Shown in pieces: positions 1 through 5,019 of a DNA stretch of 10,275 nt. Within the stretch, counting starts at the first letter, position 1. Each line of letters begins with the position of its first letter. The position numbers were made by a program, and so were the translations under genes. Source of the stretch: Anaerolineales bacterium (GTDB taxonomy: Bacteria; Chloroflexota; Anaerolineae; 4572-78; NAK82); contig JAHELX010000167.1 in assembly GCA_024643945.1 (NCBI GenBank), forward strand, positions 1-10,275. Direction: 5' to 3'. The notes beneath the pieces were generated by a model. It was not told the origin of the DNA, did not search any database, and saw only the letters and a list, made by a program, of their open reading frames with translations.

Positions 1-420
1 AATGCCCAGGTTGATCTCCGGCTGCCCGATGCGCGCCCGGTCGCCGGCAATGCGCAGGTGGCAGGCCATGGCCAGCTCCAGCCCACCCCCCAGGCACACG
101 CCGTTGATGGCGGCGATGACCGGTTTCTTTGACTTTTCAATCTTATTGAACACTCCCTGCCCGTCGCGCGACAGTTCCATTGCGTGCTCTGCGTCTTTGA
201 CCTGGTTGATTTCGTTGATGTCGGCACCTGCGACAAAAGCCATCTGGCCGGCCCCGGTGATGATGATGACCTTGACGGCCTCATTTGCCAGGGCCATGTC
301 GATGGCCGCGTTCAGGTCTTGCACTGTCTGGGTGTTAAAGGCGTTGACCGGCGGGTGATCCAGGGTAATGACCGCGATCCGGTCTTCGACGGTGTACTTG
401 GCGTTTTGCAGGTCAGCCAT
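1..420 (-). CDS. Enoyl-CoA hydratase/isomerase (crotonase family), C-terminus cut by window edge
   Basis: The visible 140 residues are the N-terminal half of a crotonase-fold enzyme, which hydrates trans-2-enoyl-CoA to 3-hydroxyacyl-CoA in the cytoplasm. Family motifs are clear: AFVAGADINE at 61-70 (CoA and oxyanion-hole segment), CLGGGLELAMAC at 109-120 and IGQPEINLG at 131-139. Glu115 and Glu135 lie 20 residues apart, exactly as do the two catalytic glutamates (144 and 164) of rat mitochondrial enoyl-CoA hydratase, so hydratase activity is more likely than simple isomerase activity. The start is the ATG at 420, with AAGGAG and a 6-base spacer upstream. The full family length is about 260 residues, so roughly 120 lie beyond the edge. 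It is the last visible gene of the minus-strand acyl-CoA cluster, 93 bases after the dehydrogenase. Chain-length preference cannot be read. Confidence 0.93.
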   Translation of the reverse strand, partial: MADLQNAKYTVEDRIAVITLDHPPVNAFNTQTVQDLNAAIDMALANEAVKVIIITGAGQMAFVAGADINEINQVKDAEHAMELSRDGQGVFNKIEKSKKPVIAAINGVCLGGGLELAMACHLRIAGDRARIGQPEINLGI

Positions 421-437
421 GGTTTGCTCCTTTTCAG

Positions 438-464
438 AATCAGCGAATCAGCGAATCAGCGAAT
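438..464. repeat. Tandem 8-bp repeat, AATCAGCG, about 3.4 copies
   Basis: The unit AATCAGCG repeats three times without error and ends with a partial AAT. It lies in the 93-bp gap between the 3-hydroxyacyl-CoA dehydrogenase stop and the enoyl-CoA hydratase start, just upstream of the hydratase ribosome binding site. It is short and has no dyad of its own. It resembles the heptamer arrays elsewhere in the window in unit size and position, but its sequence is different. Confidence 0.85.
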
Positions 465-487
465 TGACAAGGCTTCACTGATTTCCG

Positions 488-511
488 ATCTCTAATCTCC
501 AATCTCTAATC
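488..511. repeat. Tandem 7-bp repeat, ATCTCTA/ATCTCCA, about 3.4 copies
   Basis: Three heptamers (ATCTCTA, ATCTCCA, ATCTCTA) and a partial fourth (ATC) sit directly against the 3' end of the 3-hydroxyacyl-CoA dehydrogenase gene, ending three bases before its stop codon on the minus strand. Together with the neighbouring 8-bp array it fills most of the gap between the two genes. No function is evident. Confidence 0.85.
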
Positions 512-513
512 CA

Positions 514-1737
514 CTATTCCGTATACTCGTGGAAGCCTTTGCCCACTTTCTTGCCCAGGTGCCCGGCACGGACCTTGAGCTTGAGCAGACGCGAGGGATG
601 GAAACGCGGGCCGTATTTGGCCTCAAAAGCACCCAGCCCTTCCAACACCACGTCGAGGCCGATGGTGTCGGCGACCGCCAGCGGACCCATGCGCTCACCG
701 CCGTAAGTCATGCCGGCACCGGCGATCATGGCCATATCAATGTCATTCACGCTGGCGACGTTCTCTTGCACACACAGGATGGCCTCATTGATCAGGGGAT
801 ACACCAGCCGCTCCGGGCTGAATTCAGAGTCGGTGACGCCCTTTTCTGATTTGATCTCGTCAACAAGCTTGAGGGTCGGTTCGTCGTTCTGGTCGCGGTA
901 GCCATAGAAGCCGGCGCCACTCTTTTCGCCCAGCCGGCCCATTTCCACCAGTTTCGGCATGAGCAACGCCGTTTCCATGCGCTCGCCGTACTCTTCGGCC
1001 AGGTAATCGCCCACGTGGACGCATACGTCCAGGCCCAGCATGTCCATCAGGGTGAAGGGACCCATGGGCCAGCCCCATTGGACCATAGCCTCGTCTATCT
1101 CGCGAGCCGAGGCTGCACCTTCTTCCAGGCACATCGTCGCCTCGTTCAGGTAAGGCATCAGCAGCCGGTTGACCAGGAAGCCGGGGCATTCCTGCACCAC
1201 CACCGGCAGCTTGCGCAGGCTTTCGGTGAACATCACCACGTCGTCCACTGTCTCCTGGCTGGTGTCAAGGCCAGGAATGACTTCCACCAATTTCATCACG
1301 TGGGCCGGATTGAAGAAGTGCATACCGATGATTTTGTGTGGCTTGTTGGTGGACGCGGCCATCTCGCTGATGGACAACGCCGACGTATTCGAGGCAAAGA
1401 TGGTTGCCTCGGGGCAAACCTCTTCCAGTTCTTTGAAGACGCGCTTCTTAATGTCCATCACCTCGGGGACGGCCTCGATGACGATATCTGCATCTTCGAA
1501 GCCATCATAGGTGAGGGTGGGTGTGACCAGGTCCAGCTTACTTTGCATTTCGCCGGGCGACATCTTGCCCTTGTCGACTCGCCGCTGGTAGATGCTGCGA
1601 ATTTTCTCCATGCCGATGTCGAGCATCTGCTGGTTAATGTCCTTCATTACCACCGGCAGGCCAGAATAGCTGATCACCTGGGCGATCTCGCCGCCCATCG
1701 TCCCGGCGCCCACGACGCCTGCTTTGAAAATATACAT
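514..1737 (-). CDS. 3-hydroxyacyl-CoA dehydrogenase, 407 aa, with duplicated C-terminal domain
   Basis: This cytoplasmic enzyme oxidises L-3-hydroxyacyl-CoA to 3-oxoacyl-CoA with NAD+, the third step of beta-oxidation. The N-terminal Rossmann domain begins with VVGAGTMGG (GxGxxG at 10-15). Ser119, His140, Glu152 and Asn190 have the same spacing as the catalytic Ser137, His158, Glu170 and Asn208 of the human enzyme, with His140 inside GMHFFNPAH. A first 3HCDH C-terminal domain spans about 185-282 and a second about 307-405. This makes it longer than the usual 280-residue 3-hydroxybutyryl-CoA dehydrogenase and like the dehydrogenase part of FadB, but without the fused hydratase, which is the separate downstream gene. 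The ATG at 1737 has AAGGAGGT six bases upstream. It follows the thiolase by 28 bases, so the two are probably co-transcribed. Confidence 0.95.
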   Translation of the reverse strand: MYIFKAGVVGAGTMGGEIAQVISYSGLPVVMKDINQQMLDIGMEKIRSIYQRRVDKGKMSPGEMQSKLDLVTPTLTYDGFEDADIVIEAVPEVMDIKKRVFKELEEVCPEATIFASNTSALSISEMAASTNKPHKIIGMHFFNPAHVMKLVEVIPGLDTSQETVDDVVMFTESLRKLPVVVQECPGFLVNRLLMPYLNEATMCLEEGAASAREIDEAMVQWGWPMGPFTLMDMLGLDVCVHVGDYLAEEYGERMETALLMPKLVEMGRLGEKSGAGFYGYRDQNDEPTLKLVDEIKSEKGVTDSEFSPERLVYPLINEAILCVQENVASVNDIDMAMIAGAGMTYGGERMGPLAVADTIGLDVVLEGLGAFEAKYGPRFHPSRLLKLKVRAGHLGKKVGKGFHEYTE

Positions 1738-1765
1738 GGTTGTACCTCCTTGTGTTTGATGCTTA

Positions 1766-2974
1766 CTAATCTACCCTCTCCAGAATCAAGGCCCCTCCCT
1801 GGCCGCCACCGACGCACATCGTCACCATGCCGTACCTGGCGTTGCGTCGCCGCAGCTCGGGCAGCAATGTCGCCACCTGGCGTGACCCGGTCGCCCCGAC
1901 CGGATGCCCCAGGGCAATTGCACCGCCGTTGGGGTTTACGATGTCGAAATTCAGTTCGTAGCCCTGGTTCTTAAGTTCGATGTCGTCGGCCAGCACCTGG
2001 GCGGCGAAGGCCTCATTCAGCTCGATGACCTCCATATCTTCCAGTTTCAGGCCGGCTCGCTGGAGCGCTTTCGGGATGGCATAGGCCGGGCCCAGGCCCA
2101 TATAGGCCGGGTCCACGGCGGCGTAGGCATAGGCCACGATGCGGGCTTCGGGCTTAATTCCGAGTTCTCTGGCTTTGTCGGCGGTCATCACCAGCATAGC
2201 AGCGGCGCCGTCGCTGATGGGACAGGCATTGGCCGGGGTAACCGAGCCATCCTTCTTAAAAACGGTCGGGTAGAGAGCTGCCTTTTGCACGCTGAGGGCG
2301 GGGTTGATGCATTCGTCCTGGGTGATGCTCTCGCGCGCCACCTCCTGGCCGGCGACCTTCTTCACGATTTCCACCGGCACGATTTCTTCTTTGAATTTCT
2401 CCATGCGCGTTGCCATAAAGGCCTTCTTGTGGCTCTTCACGGCATACTCGTCCTGCTCTTCGCGGCTGATCTCGTAGCGTTCGACCAGGTTTTCGGCGGT
2501 GCGGCCCATAATCTGGTTGGCGATGGGATCGGTGAGGCCTTCCCACAGGGCATCTGTAAGCTCGCTGTGACGCAGCTTCAGACCCCAGCGGGCGTTCTTG
2601 ATGATGTAGGGGATGTTGCTCATGCTCTCGGTGCCGCCCACCAGGTAAAGCTCGCCGTCGTCGGAGTTGATGGCCTGCACCGCCGAGGTGATGCTCTGGA
2701 TACCCGACGCGCAGTTGCGGGCCACCGTGAAGCCCGGTACTTCCATGGGCACGCCGGCCATCAGCGCCGCCACCCGGCCGATGTTGGCCGCATCGGACGG
2801 CTGGCCGATGTTGCCCAGGATGACCTCATCCAGGGCGGCTGGGTCTACCCCGGTCCGCTCAAACACCGCTCGGAACACGATCTCGGCCAGGTCCTGCGCG
2901 CGTAGGGATCTCAGCGCACCCCCGTGTGTTCCGATCGGAGTTCGCACAGCACCGGCGATAAAAATCTCTTTCAT
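1766..2974 (-). CDS. Thiolase (acetyl-CoA C-acyltransferase), 402 aa
   Basis: This thiolase cleaves 3-oxoacyl-CoA with CoA to release acetyl-CoA, or works in reverse to make acetoacetyl-CoA. All catalytic residues are visible: the nucleophile Cys88 in VARNCASGIQS, His357 in ALGHPVGATGS and Cys387 in MCVGGGQGG. They match Cys89, His348 and Cys378 of the Zoogloea enzyme. NEAFAAQ at 320-326 is another family motif. The length is normal for the family. The reading frame stays open up to 3091, but the ATG at 2974 has GAGGAGG five bases upstream and starts the typical MKEIFIAGAVRTPIG, so the extension is rejected. Acetyl-CoA acetyltransferase and 3-ketoacyl-CoA thiolase cannot be told apart here. 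The adjoining dehydrogenase and hydratase favour a degradative role, though a butanoate-type synthetic role remains possible. Confidence 0.95.
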   Translation of the reverse strand: MKEIFIAGAVRTPIGTHGGALRSLRAQDLAEIVFRAVFERTGVDPAALDEVILGNIGQPSDAANIGRVAALMAGVPMEVPGFTVARNCASGIQSITSAVQAINSDDGELYLVGGTESMSNIPYIIKNARWGLKLRHSELTDALWEGLTDPIANQIMGRTAENLVERYEISREEQDEYAVKSHKKAFMATRMEKFKEEIVPVEIVKKVAGQEVARESITQDECINPALSVQKAALYPTVFKKDGSVTPANACPISDGAAAMLVMTADKARELGIKPEARIVAYAYAAVDPAYMGLGPAYAIPKALQRAGLKLEDMEVIELNEAFAAQVLADDIELKNQGYELNFDIVNPNGGAIALGHPVGATGSRQVATLLPELRRRNARYGMVTMCVGGGQGGALILERVD

Positions 2975-3006
2975 TTCTACCTCCTCGTCATACAGTTTGG
3001 ATACTG

Positions 3007-3095
3007 CGTACTGCCTACTGCGTACTGCGTATTGCGTGTTCTTTGTCCTCACGTCTTGCAAAACACGCAATACGCAGTACGCAATACGCAATACG
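3007..3095. repeat. Heptamer-built inverted repeat (about 34-bp stem, 21-nt loop)
   Basis: The left arm is a run of TACTGCG/TATTGCG heptamers and the right arm carries the complementary CGCAATA/CGCAGTA heptamers. Positions 3019-3040 and 3062-3083 are perfectly complementary over 22 bp. The stem continues outward to 3007 and 3095 with three mismatches. The 21-nt loop (3041-3061) is not repetitive. The element starts nine bases after the tetR stop and ends 32 bases before the thiolase start, so it nearly fills the gap. In RNA from either strand it would form a long hairpin that could reduce read-through from tetR into the thiolase. It lacks the T-run of a classical intrinsic terminator. It could equally be a small dispersed repeat. 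Confidence 0.85.
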
Positions 3096-3103
3096 AAACG
3101 ACG

Positions 3104-3736
3104 TTACTTCTGCAATCCTCGTAGAAACATATCAAACGTGGTCCAATAGAGGGATTCAAGATCCGAAGCCACTACCTCGCGCCGCAGAGGATGTCCCAGC
3201 AACACCAGCACGCCGTTGAGCGACGCCCAAAGTGCAGCCGCCGCCGGGCGTGGCTCGGCTACGTCGAATATTCCCTGGTCGATCCCCTGTTGTACGGTTT
3301 GAACTACCCGGTGGAAACCCCGCATGCTGCGCGTAAGTACCTGCTCGTACACCTCTGCCGGGACCGCCTCTTGAAATTTTCCCCGGTCGAAGGCCATGAT
3401 CAGCCGGTAGTAATGAGGATTGCCTTGAAAGAAGTTCAGATAAGCCACAGCCAGGCGTCGCAGACGCTCACCGGGGGCGATTTCCCGATCAGGCGCATAG
3501 GCTTCTTCCAGATCAGAGACCAGTTGCTCCAGCCCCTCTAAAAGCAAATGAGCAAGGATGGTCTCCTTGCTCTCAAAATACAAATAAACCGTGCCCTTGC
3601 TGACTTCAGCTCGTGCAGCGACGTCATCCACTGTGGCCAGTTGGAAGCCGCCTTCAAAGAAAACCGCGCGTGCGGCGTCCAGTATCGAACGACGCCGGTG
3701 CTCTTTCTCCCGCGCGCGGCGTTGCGTGGTGGACAT
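3104..3736 (-). CDS. TetR/AcrR-family transcriptional regulator, 210 aa
   Basis: This is a DNA-binding repressor of the TetR family. The N-terminal helix-turn-helix covers about residues 14-60, with TVDDVAARAEVSKGTVYLYF as the diagnostic motif (recognition helix near 45-54). The remaining roughly 145 residues form the helical ligand-binding and dimer domain, rich in hydrophobic residues but without a motif that reveals the ligand. The ATG at 3736 is chosen because GGGGGAG lies six bases upstream. An upstream in-frame ATG at 3790 has no SD and would run through the operator candidates. The gene precedes thiolase, dehydrogenase and hydratase on the same strand. TetR regulators beside beta-oxidation genes often respond to acyl-CoA (FadR of Bacillus, PsrA), so control of this cluster and of itself is inferred. 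Confidence 0.93.
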   Translation of the reverse strand: MSTTQRRAREKEHRRRSILDAARAVFFEGGFQLATVDDVAARAEVSKGTVYLYFESKETILAHLLLEGLEQLVSDLEEAYAPDREIAPGERLRRLAVAYLNFFQGNPHYYRLIMAFDRGKFQEAVPAEVYEQVLTRSMRGFHRVVQTVQQGIDQGIFDVAEPRPAAAALWASLNGVLVLLGHPLRREVVASDLESLYWTTFDMFLRGLQK

Positions 3737-3760
3737 GGGACTCTCCCCCGATATGAAAAT

Positions 3761-3789
3761 ATAATACCCACGCGCGTTGGGTATAACCA
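3761..3789 (-). promoter_or_regulatory. Candidate tetR promoter
   Basis: On the minus strand TATTAT (3766-3761) fits a -10 box. Seventeen bases upstream lies TGGTTA (3789-3784), a poor -35. Transcription would start near 3754 and leave a leader of about 17 nt that still holds the SD. The spacer between the two boxes is almost filled by the 3764-3784 palindrome, a classic repressor position. The -35 matches TTGACA at only three of six positions, so this call is weak. Confidence 0.35.
3764..3784. promoter_or_regulatory. Palindromic operator candidate upstream of tetR
   Basis: ATACCCA (3764-3770) and its complement TGGGTAT (3778-3784) flank a 7-bp CG-only-plus-T centre (CGCGCGT). Arm size and spacing fit a dimeric TetR-type site. 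It overlaps the candidate tetR -10 and spacer, which suggests autorepression. The GC-rich centre stands out against AT-rich flanks. Confidence 0.5.
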
Positions 3790-3792
3790 TTA

Positions 3793-3816
3793 GTCATTTA
3801 ATGACCATAAGTCATT
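3793..3816. promoter_or_regulatory. GTCATT/AATGAC half-site cluster, second operator candidate
   Basis: GTCATTTAATGAC (3793-3805) is a perfect 13-bp palindrome centred on one T. A third half-site, GTCATT, follows at 3811-3816, so that AATGAC and GTCATT form a second inverted pair with a 5-bp spacer. The half-site resembles the TGAATGA/TCATTCA core recalled for Bacillus FadR. It lies just upstream of the candidate tetR -35. Confidence 0.45.
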
Positions 3817-3851
3817 ATAACATATAAGTTAGGTAAGTGTCAAGCATTTTC

Positions 3852-3880
3852 TTGACAAATTCCGAGAGATGTGATATCAT
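3852..3880 (+). promoter_or_regulatory. Sigma-70-type promoter for iclR
   Basis: TTGACA (3852-3857), a 17-bp spacer and TATCAT (3875-3880) form a promoter with a perfect -35 and a five-of-six -10. It reads rightward toward the IclR gene. Transcription would begin near 3887 and give a leader of about 130 nt. It is the strongest promoter match in the window. Confidence 0.75.
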
Positions 3881-3920
3881 GTTCGTAAAGTGAACTAATT
3901 GTTCATATAGTGAACACATT
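3881..3920 (+). promoter_or_regulatory. Four-half-site operator phased at 10 bp, probable IclR-family site
   Basis: Half-sites GTTCG (3881), TGAAC (3891), GTTCA (3901) and TGAAC (3911) alternate in orientation and start exactly 10 bp apart. The block is thus also two 20-bp direct repeats, identical at 16 of 20 positions. It begins at the base after the -10 box and covers the expected transcription start, so a protein bound here would block the promoter. The regulator encoded downstream is the likely binder. Related 10-bp-phased layouts are known for the IclR-family proteins PcaU and PobR. Confidence 0.7.
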
Positions 3921-3977
3921 GGCTTTTGTTTTCCCCCTGCACTACTCCCACATTTGAGGCTGTGTCTTAAGCGAAGG

Positions 3978-4002
3978 CTGCCAGAAGTAGCTACGCTGGC
4001 AG
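3978..4002 (+). promoter_or_regulatory. Leader hairpin next to the iclR ribosome binding site
   Basis: CTGCCAG (3978-3984) and CTGGCAG (3996-4002) form a perfect 7-bp stem around an 11-nt loop. The right arm ends in the first bases of AGAAGGA (4001-4007), the best SD for the gene. In the mRNA it could modulate access to the SD. The stem is modest and may be chance. Confidence 0.35.
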
Positions 4003-4017
4003 AAGGACCGCAGAGAG

Positions 4018-4845
4018 ATGACGTCGTCGCAGACACCTCACGAATCAAACCTGATACAAACCGTTTTTAAAGCTCTGGACGTAATGGAGTGCCTTGCTTC
4101 CACCGACCGTCCATTGTCTACTCTTGAAGTTGCCCAATTGTGCGGTTTGTCTCGCCCTACTGCTTACCGGTTTCTCACTACGCTCCTGACTCGTGGCTAT
4201 GTTGCAAATGTCCAAGATGGGCACTACCAGCTTGGCACGAGGATATTAACACTCAGTAAAGGCCTGCTGGACCGTCTTGACCTGACTCAGTTGGCCAGGT
4301 CAGAGTTGCGTGAATTAAGCCAGGCGTCGAACGAAACTGTCCATTTCGCCATCTTAGATGACACGGAGATGCTTTATATTGACAAGGTGGAGAGTTCTCA
4401 GCCTGTGCGTATGCACTCTACCATAGGCACTCGCAATCCCCTGCATTGTACGGCAATTGGCAAGGCAGTCCTCGCTTTCATCCCGGTCGAAGAGCGCAAC
4501 GCGCTTCTCGACCGAATAACCTTTATTCCCCGTACCCCCAATACGATCACTGATAGAGCAGCATTGGCTGAACACCTGGAACTCGTGTATACCAGAGGAT
4601 TTGCTATTGATGATATAGAAAACGAAGAGGGTATACGCTGCGTGGGTGCACCTGTTTTCAACCATACAGGGCGTGTCTTCGCCGCTATCAGCATTTCGGG
4701 GCCGGCCTACCGCCTATCTATTCCTCGGCTCTTGGAGCTTTCCACATTAGTCATCACGGCAGCGAACGCTATCTCTAAAAAGTTGGGTTATGTACCGCGG
4801 AGTCCGAGGCTGGGGGACAAGAAATTGTCTTCTCTCGAACATTGA
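4018..4845 (+). CDS. IclR-family transcriptional regulator, 275 aa
   Basis: This is a sugar- or aromatic-acid-responsive DNA-binding regulator. The winged helix-turn-helix covers about residues 12-75, with TLEVAQLCGLSRPTAYRFL at 35-53 holding the recognition helix. The effector-binding domain follows from about 80 to 260 and contains the family signature GFAIDDIENEEGIRCVGAPV. Length and domain order are normal. The ATG at 4018 has AGAAGGA ten bases upstream, a slightly long spacing. The gene stands first in the plus-strand run, before a sugar importer and dehydrogenases, the usual position for KdgR-like IclR regulators of uronate or aldonate genes. Its own promoter carries a phased inverted-repeat operator, pointing to autoregulation. 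No copy of that operator is seen in front of the importer genes, so regulator and importer may be read as one unit, or the importer has a different site. Confidence 0.95.
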   Translation: MTSSQTPHESNLIQTVFKALDVMECLASTDRPLSTLEVAQLCGLSRPTAYRFLTTLLTRGYVANVQDGHYQLGTRILTLSKGLLDRLDLTQLARSELRELSQASNETVHFAILDDTEMLYIDKVESSQPVRMHSTIGTRNPLHCTAIGKAVLAFIPVEERNALLDRITFIPRTPNTITDRAALAEHLELVYTRGFAIDDIENEEGIRCVGAPVFNHTGRVFAAISISGPAYRLSIPRLLELSTLVITAANAISKKLGYVPRSPRLGDKKLSSLEH

Positions 4846-4911
4846 TTGACAGGGCACAGGAAGACATTTAACGGCGGAGGACAAAACCAGGAAAGGAGGG
4901 TGTATATCGAA

Positions 4912-4926
4912 CAAAATAGTATTTTG
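4912..4926. promoter_or_regulatory. Perfect 15-bp palindrome upstream of the importer genes
   Basis: CAAAATA (4912-4918) and TATTTTG (4920-4926) are perfect complements around a single G. It lies in the 150-bp gap between iclR and the binding-protein gene. The AT-rich arms make a weak RNA stem, so a protein-binding site is more likely than a terminator. Its sequence is unlike the GTTC/GAAC half-sites before iclR. Confidence 0.45.
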
Positions 4927-4928
4927 CA

Positions 4929-4962
4929 CTCAGGTAGTTTGTTATGTTTGTAGATACCTGAG
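4929..4962 (+). promoter_or_regulatory. Leader inverted repeat before the binding-protein gene
   Basis: CTCAGGTA (4929-4936) and TACCTGAG (4955-4962) form a perfect 8-bp stem with an 18-nt loop, ending 20 bases before the SD. No T-run follows, so it is not a standard terminator. It may be a leader hairpin in read-through mRNA or part of an operator. Confidence 0.45.
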
Positions 4963-4982
4963 CCCTCAAGGGAGGGAATCTC

Positions 4983-5019
4983 AAGGAGGATGAAAATGTC
5001 AAGGAGGACGAAGACAATG
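4983..5019 (+). promoter_or_regulatory. Two tandem SD/start pairs at the binding-protein gene
   Basis: TCAAGGAGGA occurs at 4982-4991 (one-base difference at its end) and again at 4999-5008. The first AAGGAGG (4983-4989) serves the ATG at 4996 with a 6-base spacer. The second (5001-5007) serves the in-frame ATG at 5017 with a 9-base spacer. A third ATG at 4990 touches the first SD and is unlikely to be used. The two usable starts give signal peptides differing by seven residues. Confidence 0.7.

Noticed and set aside
1015..1974. Long plus-strand open frame opposite the dehydrogenase and thiolase 3' end
   Set aside because: Its protein has no recognisable family. It runs antisense to two well-supported genes and is explained by their codon composition.
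1904..2905. 333-codon plus-strand frame opposite the thiolase
   Set aside because: It is a shadow of the thiolase gene with no SD at its start and His/Gly-rich composition lacking family motifs.
2975..3091. 39-residue N-terminal extension of the thiolase reading frame
   Set aside because: It translates the heptamer inverted repeat, has no SD, and precedes a canonical thiolase start with an excellent SD.
3001..3100. CRISPR-like array
   Set aside because: Units are 7 bp in direct contact with no spacers, so this is a tandem and inverted simple repeat, and no cas gene is present.
2924..3124. Small plus-strand frame encoding YCVLRTAYCVL-like peptide
   Set aside because: It is a translation of the heptamer repeat, not a protein gene.
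3737..3790. Longer TetR protein starting at ATG 3790
   Set aside because: It has no SD and would place coding sequence across the candidate promoter and palindrome. The start at 3736 has a good SD and a normal TetR N-terminus.
4846..4872. TTGACA directly after the iclR stop as a promoter for the importer
   Set aside because: At normal spacing there is no acceptable -10. The best (TTTAAC) needs a 15-bp spacer. Too weak to annotate.
4900..4953. Possible short upstream reading frame from GTG 4900 after AAAGGAGG
   Set aside because: The SD touches the GTG with no spacer, so initiation there is unlikely, and the 17-residue peptide has no recognisable feature.
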